Positions 28,888-38,742 are shown, counted from the first letter of the stretch. The stretch: 64,000 bases of DNA from an uncultured Lactobacillus sp. (GCF_947367125.1 NZ_CANBCQ010000004.1:25422-89421); one strand, 5' to 3'. Notes: generated by a model not told the origin, from the letters alone. Program-made: numbers and translations.

Positions 28888-30732
28888 TTGTCAGAAAAAA
28901 GAAGAGACGATCTAAGAAACATTGCGATCATTGCCCACGTTGACCATGGTAAAACTACTTTGGTCAACCAATTGTTGAAGCAATCTGATACTTTGCCAGA
29001 ACATATGAATCTGGAAGATCGTGCTATGGACTCAAATGCCATTGAACGTGAACGTGGTATTACTATTTTATCTAAGAACACTGCTGTTAAGTACAAGGAT
29101 ACTACTATCAACATCTTGGATACACCAGGTCACGCCGACTTTGGTGGGGAAGTAGAACGTGTTATGCACATGGTTGACGGTGCATTGCTTTTGGTTGATG
29201 CCTATGAGGGTCCAATGCCACAGACTCGTTTCGTTTTGAAGAAGGCTTTGGAAGCTGGCGTAAAACCTATTGTTGTTTTAAACAAGATTGACCGTCCAGG
29301 TGCTCGTCCTAAGAAGGTTTTAGACGATGTTCTTGAACTCTTTATCGAATTAGGTGCCAATGATGAACAACTTGACTTCCCAGTTGTTTATGCATCAGCT
29401 TTGAATGGTACTTCATCATATGATCCAGATCCAAGTACCCAAAAAGAAACTATGGATCCAATTTTTGATACTATCATTAAGAATATTCCTGCTCCAGTAG
29501 ATAATTCTGATGAGCCATTGCAATTCCAAATCACTATGTTGGATTGGGATGACTATGTTGGTCGTATCGGTGTTGGTAGAATTTACCGTGGTAAGGTTAA
29601 GGTTGGCGACAACATCACTGTTATGAAACGTGATGGCTCAACTCAAAACTTCCGCGTTACTAAATTATTTGGTTACTTTGGTTTGAAGCGTAATGAAATT
29701 AAAGAAGCTAAGGCCGGTGATATCATCGCTATTAGTGGTATTAATGACATTTACGTTGGTGAAACTATTGCTTCAGCTGAACATCCAGAAGCATTACCAT
29801 TACTTAAGATTGATCCACCAACTTTGCAAATGGACTTTGTTGCCAATGACTCACCATTTGCTGGTCGTGAAGGTGATCAAGTAACTCCTAAGAAGCTTGA
29901 AGATCGTTTGATTCGTCAAACTCGTACTGATGTTTCTTTGAAGGTTGAACCAACTGATCAATTAAATGCTTGGACTGTTTCTGGTCGTGGTGAACTTCAC
30001 CTTTCAATTTTGGTTGAAGAACTTCGACGTGAAGGCTTCGAATTGCAACTTTCACGTCCTAAGGTAATTTACCGTGAAATTGATGGTACTATGTGTGAAC
30101 CATTTGAATCAGTACAAATTGATACGCCAGATGAATACGTGGGTTCAGTTATCGATTCTCTTTCACAAAGAAAAGGTGAAATGAAGAACATGGAATCAAC
30201 TGGTAATGGTCAAACTCGTCTTGAATTCTTAGTACCATCACGTGGTTTAATTGGTTACAACAACGAATTTATGTCACAAACTGGTGGTTATGGTATCATG
30301 AACCACACCTTTGATTCATATAAGCCAGTAGTTAAGAACTGGAACCCAGGTCGTCGTAATGGTGCCTTGGTATCTATTAACCAAGGTCAATCTACTACTT
30401 ACTCACTTCAATCAGTAGAACAACGTGGTGAGTTATTCATCGGTGCTGGTGTTGAAGTATACGAAGGTATGATTGTTGGTCAATCAAGTCGTGAACGTGA
30501 CATTGCAGTTAACGTAACTAAGGGTAAGAACTTAACTAACACTCGTGCTGCTGGTAAGGACCACGCTGCTGCTATTAAGACCCCTAGAACTTTAACTCTT
30601 GAAGAAGCTATTGAATTCTTAAATGACGATGAATACTGTGAAGTAACTCCAGAATCTATTCGTTTACGTAAGAAGATCTTGAACACTTCAGAACGTCAAA
30701 AGGCTGACAAGAAGCGTAATCGTGCTAACTAA
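28888..30732 (+). CDS. typA: Ribosome-associated GTPase TypA/BipA
   Basis: TypA is a translational GTPase of the EF-G/LepA group linked to 50S assembly and stress or cold growth. The G1 motif HVDHGKTTL is at about residues 17-25, G3 is DTPGHADFGGE and G4 is NKID. The C-terminal BipA-specific domain contains the conserved RGLIGYNNEF segment. Length 614 is standard. TTG start, with GGGAGG about 8 bases upstream; no ATG fits. A terminator hairpin sits in the leader, and another terminator follows the gene. Confidence 0.96.
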   Translation: MSEKRRDDLRNIAIIAHVDHGKTTLVNQLLKQSDTLPEHMNLEDRAMDSNAIERERGITILSKNTAVKYKDTTINILDTPGHADFGGEVERVMHMVDGALLLVDAYEGPMPQTRFVLKKALEAGVKPIVVLNKIDRPGARPKKVLDDVLELFIELGANDEQLDFPVVYASALNGTSSYDPDPSTQKETMDPIFDTIIKNIPAPVDNSDEPLQFQITMLDWDDYVGRIGVGRIYRGKVKVGDNITVMKRDGSTQNFRVTKLFGYFGLKRNEIKEAKAGDIIAISGINDIYVGETIASAEHPEALPLLKIDPPTLQMDFVANDSPFAGREGDQVTPKKLEDRLIRQTRTDVSLKVEPTDQLNAWTVSGRGELHLSILVEELRREGFELQLSRPKVIYREIDGTMCEPFESVQIDTPDEYVGSVIDSLSQRKGEMKNMESTGNGQTRLEFLVPSRGLIGYNNEFMSQTGGYGIMNHTFDSYKPVVKNWNPGRRNGALVSINQGQSTTYSLQSVEQRGELFIGAGVEVYEGMIVGQSSRERDIAVNVTKGKNLTNTRAAGKDHAAAIKTPRTLTLEEAIEFLNDDEYCEVTPESIRLRKKILNTSERQKADKKRNRAN

Positions 30733-30750
30733 TTTAGTTTAATCATTTTT

Positions 30751-30787
30751 AAAAGGTCATCACTTAATAGAAGTGGTGACCTTTTTG
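30751..30787 (+). terminator. Terminator after typA
   Basis: AAAAGGTCATCACTT pairs with AAGTGGTGACCTTTTT around an AATAG loop. Confidence 0.88.
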
Positions 30788-30829
30788 TTTTATAATAAAA
30801 AAGTATTATTTAATAAAGGGGCAACGCTT

Positions 30830-32014
30830 GTGCGTCGGAAATTACATTATCTTAATTACCGAATTTTTATTCCTTATCTAATCTTGGTGATTGTTGGAAT
30901 AATTTTGGTATACTCAGCTAGTTCAGATATTTTATTAGTCAATGGCTTTAAACCAAATGTTTATGGGGTTCGACAGGCAATTTATGCTGCTGTGGCATTT
31001 TTTGGGTTTGGTATTCCATTTTTCGCATTAAAAATTAAAGTATTTAAAAGTCCAAAATTTGTAGCAGGTTTTCTATCAATATGTATACTTATGCTGCTGT
31101 GGCTAGTATTCTTACGCTTTGCGCATGGAAGCAGTGCGGCGGTTAACGGAGCCGTAGGTTGGATTAATTTAGGCTTTATTAATTTACAGCCATTAGAAGT
31201 TACTAAATTGGCTTTAGTCATTTATCTAGCATATGTACTAGATAGGAGAGATGGGAAGTTAGTTAAAGGCAAAATTAAACATAATTTATCTCACCCAGCA
31301 ATTTTGGCTGCATTTTTAATGTGTTTGGTAATTGTTGAACCGGATTTTGGTGGGACAGCGATTCTGTTTATGATTACTCTGGTAATGTTTTCAGTATCAG
31401 GTGTACCAACTAAATTAGCTTTAATGTGGCTAGCTGGAATAGTGCTTTTGGTGGCATTAGTATTTTTGATAGTAGTTGCTTGGAACCCAGGATTTTTGCA
31501 AAAAAGTTATCAATTTCAGCGATTAATGTCATTTTTGCATCCCTTTGAATTAGAACGAAAAGGTGGGGCCCAGTTAGTTAACTCCTATTATGCAATTCAT
31601 AATGGCGGTTTATTTGGTGTTGGTTTAGGTAATAGTATGCAAAAGCGAGGCTATTTGCCAGAACCATATACTGATTTTATTTTATCCATTACAGCAGAAG
31701 AAGTAGGTGTTATTTTTACTATCCTTTTAGTAGGATTGCTATTTTACTTGATGTGGCAAATTATGGAAGTAGGAGTTCATGCAGTTTCTCAATTTGATGC
31801 ATTAATTTGTTTTGGGGTTACCACTATAATTTTTACAGAAGCATTTTTTAACATTGGCGCTGTGTTGGGATTATTGCCGATTACTGGGGTTACTTTGCCA
31901 TTTATTTCATATGGTGGTTCATCAATGATTGTTTTGACTGCAGCGATTGGACTCGTTTTGAATGTTTCCGCAAATGAAAAAATGTTACAGGAAAAGGATG
32001 AAACGATTGCATGA
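30830..32014 (+). CDS. ftsW: Septal peptidoglycan glycosyltransferase FtsW (SEDS family)
   Basis: This is a polytopic SEDS-family glycosyltransferase that works with the class B PBP at the septum. The sequence has about ten hydrophobic segments. It carries the family features NGAVGWINLG, QPLEVTKLALV, and the C-terminal PFISYGGSSM. The ORF track starts at 30773, but that region holds the typA terminator and a TATAAT (30791-30796). The GTG at 30830 (MRRKLHYLNY) has AAAGGGG about 8 bases upstream and gives 394 residues. FtsW rather than RodA is suggested by its place next to typA and the ylbG-coaD block, as in Bacillus. RodA cannot be excluded. Confidence 0.87.
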   Translation: MRRKLHYLNYRIFIPYLILVIVGIILVYSASSDILLVNGFKPNVYGVRQAIYAAVAFFGFGIPFFALKIKVFKSPKFVAGFLSICILMLLWLVFLRFAHGSSAAVNGAVGWINLGFINLQPLEVTKLALVIYLAYVLDRRDGKLVKGKIKHNLSHPAILAAFLMCLVIVEPDFGGTAILFMITLVMFSVSGVPTKLALMWLAGIVLLVALVFLIVVAWNPGFLQKSYQFQRLMSFLHPFELERKGGAQLVNSYYAIHNGGLFGVGLGNSMQKRGYLPEPYTDFILSITAEEVGVIFTILLVGLLFYLMWQIMEVGVHAVSQFDALICFGVTTIIFTEAFFNIGAVLGLLPITGVTLPFISYGGSSMIVLTAAIGLVLNVSANEKMLQEKDETIA

Positions 32015-32355
32015 GTATTAATAAGGAAATTGAAGGTACAAATTTAATCAAACGTGTAGCGTTGATTATTTATTTAAAATCAGTTAGCGATCAATATAAA
32101 TTGCGCCATTACGGTGATATTGTTTATTTTTCTAAAAAGATGAAGTATTGTGTTCTTTATGTTGATCGTAAAGAATGCAATGAGATTAAAGGGCAGATTG
32201 CTCATTTAGATTTTGTTAAACATGTCGAAATTTCAGCTGAAGAAGAGGTTGATTTAGATAGTAAACATATTGAAAATCAATTGACCGAAATGGCTAAAAA
32301 AGCTGAAGAAAAATTGCAACTTGAACAAGAAAAAAGTGAGAATCAATTAAAATGA
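32011..32355 (+). CDS. ylbG: YlbG family protein (DUF2129)
   Basis: This is a small cytosolic protein of DUF2129, 114 residues, with the family core KRVALIIYLKSVSDQYKLRHYGDIV near its start and a KYCVLYVDR strand. The C-terminal 30 residues are a charged helix. No biochemical function is known. The start overlaps the ftsW stop codon and the end overlaps rsmD, matching the order ylbG-rsmD-coaD-ylbL seen in Bacillus and other Firmicutes. Confidence 0.9.
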   Translation: MSINKEIEGTNLIKRVALIIYLKSVSDQYKLRHYGDIVYFSKKMKYCVLYVDRKECNEIKGQIAHLDFVKHVEISAEEEVDLDSKHIENQLTEMAKKAEEKLQLEQEKSENQLK

Positions 32356-32900
32356 GAATCATTTCAGGAAAATATGCTAAGAGAAATTTGTTTACTTTAA
32401 AAAGTAATCGAACTAGACCGACCAGTGATAAAGTTAAGGAATCGCTTTTTAATTCTTTAGGGCAGTTCTTTCAAGGCGGCAATGTCTTGGATTTATATGC
32501 CGGCAGTGGTGCTTTAGGGATCGAAGCTGTTTCAAGAGGCTGTGATCGTGCTAGTTTAGTCGATATTAATCGTGCTGCTTGCACAATTATTAAAAAGAAC
32601 GTTGCTTTAACTAAGGAAGAACAACGTTTTAATATTTATAATATGCGCAGTTCAGCAGCTTTGAAATTATTTGCTGAAGCGAATAAAAAATTTGATTTAA
32701 TTTTCTTAGATCCGCCTTATGCCAAAGAAAAAATTGCTAAAGACATGCTACAAATGGATAAGCTAGGGTTGCTTAATGAGCATGCAACTGTTGTTGCAGA
32801 AACTGATGATCAGACTGAATTAGGTGAAATTGCGGGATTTTCATTGATCAAAGAACATCATTTAGGAAAAACAATTGTGCGGATTTATCGAAGGGACTAA
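32352..32900 (+). CDS. rsmD: 16S rRNA (guanine(966)-N(2))-methyltransferase
   Basis: RsmD methylates G966 of 16S rRNA using S-adenosylmethionine. The SAM-binding motif is NVLDLYAGSGALGIEAVSRG at about residues 43-62. The catalytic N6/N2-type motif is LDPPY at about 119-123. The N-terminus begins MRIISGKYAKR and includes TRPTSDKVKESLFN, also typical. The 182-residue length is normal. It overlaps ylbG by four bases and precedes coaD by two bases. Confidence 0.94.
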   Translation: MRIISGKYAKRNLFTLKSNRTRPTSDKVKESLFNSLGQFFQGGNVLDLYAGSGALGIEAVSRGCDRASLVDINRAACTIIKKNVALTKEEQRFNIYNMRSSAALKLFAEANKKFDLIFLDPPYAKEKIAKDMLQMDKLGLLNEHATVVAETDDQTELGEIAGFSLIKEHHLGKTIVRIYRRD

Positions 32901-32902
32901 TA

Positions 32903-33388
32903 ATGACGATCGCTTTATTTCCGGGGAGTTTTGACCCAATTACTAATGGTCATGTGGAAACGGCTAAAAAGGCAGCTGAAATTTTTGATAAAGTTTATGT
33001 GGTAGCGATGACCAATACAGCTAAGCAATACTTGTTTACACCTGAAGAACGGGCAGATTTAATTAGGGATGCCTTAAAGGGAGTGCCTAATATTGAAGTG
33101 TTAGAAAGGCCTGAAGAAGTTACTGTGAAATTGGCACATGAACTTCATGCTACAGTGATGGTTCGTGGCGTCCGTAATAGCGATGATTTTCGTTATGAGC
33201 AGGAAATTGCTGGAATAAATAAGAAACTAGCACCAGATGTAAATACGGTTTTACTGTTTACTAGTCCAGAAAATTCATTTGTGGCGTCGAGTATGGTTAA
33301 AGAATTAGCTCGTTTTGATGAAGATGTTAGTTTATTTTTGCCTAAAAAAGCTGCAATAGCATTGAGAGAGAAGCTACGACATGAGTAA
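32903..33388 (+). CDS. coaD: Phosphopantetheine adenylyltransferase
   Basis: CoaD joins ATP and 4'-phosphopantetheine to make dephospho-CoA, the fourth step from pantothenate. The nucleotidyltransferase signature PGSFDPITNGH is at residues 7-17. The second motif (FVASSMVKELA) near residue 127 provides the ISSTxxR-like region. Length 161 is standard. It belongs to the ylbG-rsmD-coaD-ylbL operon and overlaps the following gene by 8 bases. Confidence 0.96.
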   Translation: MTIALFPGSFDPITNGHVETAKKAAEIFDKVYVVAMTNTAKQYLFTPEERADLIRDALKGVPNIEVLERPEEVTVKLAHELHATVMVRGVRNSDDFRYEQEIAGINKKLAPDVNTVLLFTSPENSFVASSMVKELARFDEDVSLFLPKKAAIALREKLRHE

Positions 33389-34424
33389 TAAAAATAATAA
33401 GCAATCAAAAAAGCACCTGCATAATTGGCTGTTTGCCTTAATTGCGCTTGTTTTATTTATTGTAATTGCTGTTTGGCCAACCGATTATTATATTGAATCG
33501 CCAGGTGAAGCAGTACCAGTTGGGCAATTTATCAAATCCGCCGGTAAAAAACCGTATAATTTTTATTTAGTGACAGTTAGTGTAACTAGTCAGCCAGCTT
33601 CAGTTTTTCAATATTTATGGAGCTTTACTCGGCCATATGATGAACGAGTGCCAAGTAAAGAACTTCTAGGAGGACAAACTAGCAGTCAGTATAATGAATT
33701 GCAAAATTGGTATATGGAAACTAGCCAACAAAATGCTATTTATTATGCAGCCAAGAAAGCTGGTAAGAAACACAGTTTGAAGTATCTTGGCGTCTATGTG
33801 ATGGAAGTACAAAAGGGTTCTAGCTTTAAGCACAAACTGCAGATCGGTGATACGGTTTTAGGTGCAAACGGACATCAATTTCATTCAACTGAAGAAATGA
33901 TGTCTTACCTGCGTAAACAAAAAATTGGCACGCGAGTAACAATTTCCGTTTTACGTGGCAAAGAAAAGAAACACTTTACTGGTAAGATTGTTAAAGTAAA
34001 AGGCACTAATAAACCAGGTATTGGTATTCAGTTAGTTGAACATGTAGAAGTAAAAACTAAGCCCAAGTTAACAATTAATGCTGGCGAGATTGGTGGCCCA
34101 TCAGCTGGGTTAATGTTTACTCTTGAAAGCTATGAAGTCTTTACTAAACAGAACTTAAGTAAAGGACACAAGATTGCTGGAACGGGTACAATTTCGCCTA
34201 CAGGAAAAGTGGGTATTATCGGTGGTGTTGATAAAAAAGTAGTTGCAGCCAGTCGAGAAGGGGCGGAAATCTTCTTTGCGCCAACTGATTCAACTAGTGT
34301 AAAAAAGAATGAAACTAATTATGCAGTGGCCAAAAGAACTGCGAAAAGAATCCATACCAAGATGAAAATTGTGCCTGTAGATACTTTTGATGACGCTTTA
34401 AACTATCTGAAGACACATTATTAA
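33381..34424 (+). CDS. Membrane-anchored PDZ-Lon family protease (SepM/YlbL)
   Basis: This is a 347-residue protein with an N-terminal membrane segment (about residues 16-35), a PDZ domain (about 125-200) and a C-terminal Lon-type (S16) protease domain. The catalytic serine is in GGPSAGLMF (about residue 240) and the lysine in GGVDKKVVAA (about 286), so the dyad is intact. YlbL in Bacillus and SepM in Streptococcus mutans, which matures the competence peptide, belong here. Here the gene precedes comEA-comEC with a terminator between them. A link to competence is possible but not shown. Confidence 0.92.
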   Translation: MSNKNNKQSKKHLHNWLFALIALVLFIVIAVWPTDYYIESPGEAVPVGQFIKSAGKKPYNFYLVTVSVTSQPASVFQYLWSFTRPYDERVPSKELLGGQTSSQYNELQNWYMETSQQNAIYYAAKKAGKKHSLKYLGVYVMEVQKGSSFKHKLQIGDTVLGANGHQFHSTEEMMSYLRKQKIGTRVTISVLRGKEKKHFTGKIVKVKGTNKPGIGIQLVEHVEVKTKPKLTINAGEIGGPSAGLMFTLESYEVFTKQNLSKGHKIAGTGTISPTGKVGIIGGVDKKVVAASREGAEIFFAPTDSTSVKKNETNYAVAKRTAKRIHTKMKIVPVDTFDDALNYLKTHY

Positions 34425-34444
34425 AACTTTTTTGAAAAAATTTG

Positions 34445-34473
34445 AAGTCCAGAAAAAATTCTGGGCTTTTTTT
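34445..34473 (+). terminator. Terminator before comEA
   Basis: AGTCCAGAA pairs with TTCTGGGCT around AAAA and is followed by seven T. It separates the coaD operon from comEA. Confidence 0.87.
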
Positions 34474-34500
34474 GCGTAATAAATAGTAGAGGTGATTTTT

Positions 34501-35184
34501 ATGAATTTTGAAAAAATAAAAGAATTTCTACTTGAGAAAAAAATATATCTCATCGTTGGCGTAATTCTTGTAGTTGGATTTTTGGGATTAAAGAAAGGTA
34601 ACCGTCAGGAAAGTAGTCCAGCAGTAGAAAATCAGATGATGCAATCCAGTTCAAGTAGTTCGACTGCAGCATCTAATGTTAATGCGACAACTAGTAGTTC
34701 ATCTTCAGCTTCCAAAACTGTAACTTGTGATATTTCAGGAGCAGTAAAGCAGCAGGGGGTATATACTTTGAAGAATGGTGCACGTTTGCAGGAATTGATT
34801 GAAGCAGCAGGTGGTACTACAGCTAGAGCACAATTGAAGGCGATTAATCGGGCTATTTTGCTTAAAGATCAGGATAAGATTCATATTCCTTATAAGGGTG
34901 AAAAAGTTGAGCCAGCTGCAACTGCCGGTTCGGCTGCTAATAATCAGAGTAGTGGACCTGCTAATAATTCAACTGACCAAGGCAGTGGCGGTGACAAGGT
35001 TAATTTAAATACAGCTAATGTGACGGAATTGCAAAAATTGACTGGAATTGGTCAAAAAAAGGCGGAGCAAATTATCGCTTATCGTGAACAAAATGGTTCT
35101 TTTAAAAAGATAGAAGATCTAATGCAGGTATCAGGAATAGGAGAAAAGACATTTGCTAGTCTCAAAGATCAATTGGCTATTTAA
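34501..35184 (+). CDS. comEA: Competence protein ComEA (membrane DNA receptor)
   Basis: ComEA binds incoming double-stranded DNA at the outer face of the membrane. The protein has an N-terminal membrane segment, a Ser/Thr-rich linker, a SLBB domain (CDISGAVKQQGVYTL onward, about residues 75-130) and a C-terminal helix-hairpin-helix pair (VNLNTANVTELQKLTGIGQKKA, about 165-225) that binds DNA. I start at ATG 34501, with AGAGGTGA upstream; the track's GTG overlaps that site. comEC follows with an overlap of about 32 bases. No comEB is between them. Lactobacilli usually carry the uptake genes without being known to transform. Confidence 0.93.
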   Translation: MNFEKIKEFLLEKKIYLIVGVILVVGFLGLKKGNRQESSPAVENQMMQSSSSSSTAASNVNATTSSSSSASKTVTCDISGAVKQQGVYTLKNGARLQELIEAAGGTTARAQLKAINRAILLKDQDKIHIPYKGEKVEPAATAGSAANNQSSGPANNSTDQGSGGDKVNLNTANVTELQKLTGIGQKKAEQIIAYREQNGSFKKIEDLMQVSGIGEKTFASLKDQLAI

Positions 35185-37441
35185 AAATGAAGTTGGCTTT
35201 TATTTATTAACAGCTTTGCTATTGGTTGTAATATCTTTTTTAGCATTTAGTTGTACGACGACTAGTCAAAAAATTATTGCCTTGCTTTTTGGTGGTTATT
35301 TTCTTTTATTGCTAATCAAAAAATATCGGGTTAGCTTAACAATAGTTAGTTTGGCAGTTGCTGCATTATTAACAATAATTTTTTTCAATAAGCAAGAGAA
35401 AAATCTCGTCTTAACAGAGCAGAGTCAATTAAAAATTTATCCTGATCAAGTCAAAATTAAAGATGACTATTTAACGGGAATCGGTAATTTTGCGCAAGGC
35501 AAAGTATTAATTAGTGGCAAAGTGACAGACGCACAAAAAATATTGCTTAAGCGGGGAAATCCCATTTTAATGAAGGATATCAGTGGCGATTGCAATTTGA
35601 TTGAACCTGCTACTAATATTGGAGAATTTAATTTTCAGAATTATTATCAGGCTAAGCAGATTTATCAAAAAGTGAAATATAAAAATTGTCAAATGGAATT
35701 GTTACAGATTGATAATTTCTTTGATCAATTGCATCAATTACGATTTCAATTGCAAGAGTATTTTGCCAGTATGCCGCAGTTACTAGGTTTTTTTGCTAGT
35801 GAACTAGTTTTGGGTGAAAATAATGCCCAAGAAAATCAAGCAATATTGAATAATTACCGGGATTTAGGCGTGATTCACCTATTGAGCATTTCGGGCTTGC
35901 ATGTGGGAATTTATGTCTTATTAATTAGTGTATTTTGCTTTAATTTAAAAATGACAGATGAAGAAACTTTTGTTTGCTGCAGCTTAGTACTATTATTGGG
36001 AATCTTTTTAAGTAATGGTCAGGCAGGTTTTGTCAGAGCAAGTCTAACGTATTTTTTAGGGAAAATTTGCAAGTTTAAAAGATATCATGTGGCCCCAATA
36101 GATTTATTAGGCTTGACCTGTATTTTGCACCTGTTAGTTGTCCCACGACTATTTATGGCTGCCGGAGCAGTGTTAAGTTATATTTTGGCTTTTGGGTTAC
36201 AGTTAACTGATAAATTTGGCAGTATTAAGCAGGCAATTTTGTTAAATCTTTTATTAACCCCGTTCTTATTGCTATATTTTTATCAAGTTAATTGTTTAAC
36301 CGTTATTTTCAATATGCTAGTAGTGCCTTATTTTAACTGGGTAGTTTTGCCAATAGCCTTTTTTAATGCTATAACTTTTGCCCTAACTAAAGATTTAGCT
36401 CCGATATTGGAACAAATATTGGGATTAGGTGAAAAAATTATTGGGCAAGTATCAACTACTAAGTTAGGTTTGCTATCTTTTGGGCAAATTAATTGGTGGC
36501 AATGCTTATTATTGCTAATAGTGACAATCGTATTTATTATTTCGTTAGGGGAAAAAGCTGCTTGCCGATTTAATAGCAAAAAGATCATGGCCTGCATTTT
36601 AAGTTTGTATGCGATTTTTTTCAGTATGATTCATTTTACTTTGCGAGGCCAGGTAACTTTTATTGATGTAGGGCAAGGAGATAGCATTTTAGTAACTACG
36701 CCATTTCCGCGGAAGGTGTATTTGATTGATACTGGTGGGAAATTGAATTTTAGTGGTAAAAAGCAAACGCCCCAACTTAATCGAATTACTATTCCTTTTT
36801 TGAAAAGTCAGGGAATTAATACGATTGATGGAGTTTTTGTTTCCCATCAAGATGCTGACCATGTTGGTGATTTAGGACCGTTATTAGAACAAATTAATGT
36901 TAAACGGCTATTTATGGCAAAAGGATTAATTAAAAATCCGTCCTTTCAGAAGCGATTAGATGGTCGAATTAAAGATACTAAATTAATTGAATTGATGGCA
37001 GGGATGCAAGTAAAAGAGCCGCAAATTGTATTTAATGTCGTTTATCCAGATCATGCCGGTGAAGGAAAGAATGAAGATTCTTTAAGTTTATTTTTTAGAT
37101 TAGCCAATAAAAATTGGTTATTCACTGGAGATTTAGGACAAGATGGTGAAAAAGAAATCATGCAAAAATGTAATTTACAAGTAGATTATTTCAAATTGGG
37201 ACATCATGGAAGTAAAACTTCATCTAATCCAGATTTTTTGCGTGCAATTCATCCTAAGCAAGTTTTTATTTCTGCTGGACGAAATAATCGTTTTGGACAT
37301 CCCCATCAAGAAACGCTACAAACTTTACATCAGCAACAAATACCATGGGTTTCAACCCAAGACTGTGGTATGATTAGCTGGTATTATGGTAAAATGGAAA
37401 ATTCTGAATTTAGTTACTTTTTAAAGCGGGGTAAAAAATGA
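35153..37441 (+). CDS. comEC: DNA uptake channel protein ComEC
   Basis: ComEC is the membrane channel for single-stranded DNA uptake. The 762-residue protein has N-terminal membrane helices with a DUF4131/OB-like segment, a central Competence domain (with LLSISGLHVGIYVLL near residue 243), and a C-terminal metallo-beta-lactamase domain with SHQDADHVGDLG (about residue 563) and KLGHHGS. The TTG start at 35153 has GGAG about 8 bases upstream inside comEA. No in-frame ATG follows soon, so the exact start stays uncertain. The frame is intact from end to end, so the gene is not obviously decayed. Confidence 0.92.
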   Translation: MLVSKINWLFKNEVGFYLLTALLLVVISFLAFSCTTTSQKIIALLFGGYFLLLLIKKYRVSLTIVSLAVAALLTIIFFNKQEKNLVLTEQSQLKIYPDQVKIKDDYLTGIGNFAQGKVLISGKVTDAQKILLKRGNPILMKDISGDCNLIEPATNIGEFNFQNYYQAKQIYQKVKYKNCQMELLQIDNFFDQLHQLRFQLQEYFASMPQLLGFFASELVLGENNAQENQAILNNYRDLGVIHLLSISGLHVGIYVLLISVFCFNLKMTDEETFVCCSLVLLLGIFLSNGQAGFVRASLTYFLGKICKFKRYHVAPIDLLGLTCILHLLVVPRLFMAAGAVLSYILAFGLQLTDKFGSIKQAILLNLLLTPFLLLYFYQVNCLTVIFNMLVVPYFNWVVLPIAFFNAITFALTKDLAPILEQILGLGEKIIGQVSTTKLGLLSFGQINWWQCLLLLIVTIVFIISLGEKAACRFNSKKIMACILSLYAIFFSMIHFTLRGQVTFIDVGQGDSILVTTPFPRKVYLIDTGGKLNFSGKKQTPQLNRITIPFLKSQGINTIDGVFVSHQDADHVGDLGPLLEQINVKRLFMAKGLIKNPSFQKRLDGRIKDTKLIELMAGMQVKEPQIVFNVVYPDHAGEGKNEDSLSLFFRLANKNWLFTGDLGQDGEKEIMQKCNLQVDYFKLGHHGSKTSSNPDFLRAIHPKQVFISAGRNNRFGHPHQETLQTLHQQQIPWVSTQDCGMISWYYGKMENSEFSYFLKRGKK

Positions 37442-38424
37442 CCTTACTTTCTTTATTTAAAAATACCAATAACAATAATCCGCATACTTTAGTTTGGAGT
37501 GGAGATGATTTTCTCAATGATTATTTAGTGAGATCATATGCAAAAGAAGATCGCTTTAAAGATTTGGAACATGTGAATGTTGATTGTGAAAGCGATGGCT
37601 TAGATGAGTTGATTGCCAGCTTAACAGAATCAAGTTTATTTAGTGAACAAAAATTTATTGTAGTTAAGAATCCATTCTTTTTAACGGCTAAAGTACCAAA
37701 AAAGTTTCAAAAGCAAATAGATGATTTGCAAAAAATCTTTGAAAATTTAACTGATTTAGAAGATGTAGTAGTAATAGTTGCTTCTTATGAAAAGCTTGAT
37801 CGGCGTAAGAAACTGACTAAAACAGTTTTAAAACAATTTAATGTGGTTGAACCACAAATTCGTCCATATGAAGTTGCTGCGATAACTAAAGCTTTGATTA
37901 AAGAAGAAGGATATACAATCACCCAGTCTGCTTTGCAATTATTAATTGAGCGCAGTGACCAAGTAATTGATACGATTTTAAGTAATTATCAAAAACTAAA
38001 AATGGCTGCAGCTGATAACAAGATTACTGAAAAAGCAGTAATGCAAAATGTCGACTTATCATTGGCTCAAAATATTTTTGCTATATTAGAAGCGGCTTTA
38101 AACAAAAATTATCGTGAGGCTATTGAACGATTAAACAATCAATTGCGTGAGGGAACCAATCCGATTCAATTACTAGCTGTCTTTGAAAATCAGCTAGAAT
38201 TAATTTTAGTGGTCAAAATTTTAGCGCAAAGAGGGCGTAGTGAAGCACAAATTGTAAAAGAATTAGGGGTGCATCCCTATAGAGTTAAGCTAGCAATGCG
38301 TAATCGGTTAAAAGTAGATAAATTAGAGAATCTGTTGCGGGATGCAATTGAGTTAGAATTCAAGTATAAAAATGGAACTTATCATGAAGATAACTTCTTA
38401 AAGTTATTCATTTTAAATGTTTAA
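37438..38424 (+). CDS. holA: DNA polymerase III delta subunit
   Basis: HolA opens the sliding clamp within the clamp-loader complex. The 328-residue protein has the family layout: an N-terminal domain with HTLVWSGDDFLNDYLV, a middle domain and a C-terminal helical collar (NPIQLLAVFENQLELILV, KLFILNV end). There is no Walker A, as expected for delta. It overlaps comEC by 4 bases, the usual Firmicutes order comEC-holA-rpsT (convergent). A perfect bidirectional terminator follows. Confidence 0.93.
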   Translation: MTLLSLFKNTNNNNPHTLVWSGDDFLNDYLVRSYAKEDRFKDLEHVNVDCESDGLDELIASLTESSLFSEQKFIVVKNPFFLTAKVPKKFQKQIDDLQKIFENLTDLEDVVVIVASYEKLDRRKKLTKTVLKQFNVVEPQIRPYEVAAITKALIKEEGYTITQSALQLLIERSDQVIDTILSNYQKLKMAAADNKITEKAVMQNVDLSLAQNIFAILEAALNKNYREAIERLNNQLREGTNPIQLLAVFENQLELILVVKILAQRGRSEAQIVKELGVHPYRVKLAMRNRLKVDKLENLLRDAIELEFKYKNGTYHEDNFLKLFILNV

Positions 38425-38426
38425 AG

Positions 38427-38465
38427 ATACAAAAAGAGGAGGTCGATGACCTCCTCTTTTTGTAT
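38427..38465. terminator. Bidirectional terminator between holA and rpsT
   Basis: ATACAAAAAGAGGAGGTC and GACCTCCTCTTTTTGTAT form a perfect 18-bp stem with a GAT loop. T-runs occur on both strands. Confidence 0.93.
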
Positions 38466-38484
38466 GAATTAGTAATAAGTAAGA

Positions 38485-38742
38485 TTACTTGTTTGCTAAC
38501 TTGTTTAAACGACTCTTGTCACGAGCAGCCTTGTTCTTGTGGATTAAGCCCTTTGAAGCAGCCTTGTCCAAAGCACGTTCAGCTTCTAAATGCAACTTGG
38601 AGACGTCTTCCTTACTATCACTTTCAACAGCGTTCTTAAACTTCTTAACAGCAGTTCTTAACTTGCTTAATTCAGAAGCACGACGTTCGTTAGTAGCGTT
38701 TTGAGTCTTAACACGTTTGATAGCTGATTTGATTTGTGGCAT
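38485..38742 (-). CDS. rpsT: 30S ribosomal protein S20
   Basis: S20 is a primary binder of 16S rRNA. The 85-residue basic, helical sequence ([21 protein letters not shown] onward) is typical. The ORF track starts five codons early; the ATG at 38742 has a perfect GGAGGTGA site 6 bases upstream. The gene is convergent with holA and is transcribed alone, as in Bacillus. Confidence 0.96.
   Translation of the reverse strand: MPQIKSAIKRVKTQNATNERRASELSKLRTAVKKFKNAVESDSKEDVSKLHLEAERALDKAASKGLIHKNKAARDKSRLNKLANK

Noticed and set aside
34501-38424. Competence operon as evidence of active natural transformation
   Set aside because: comEA and comEC are intact, but these genes are common in lactobacilli not known to transform, and no comEB, comG or regulator is in the window.
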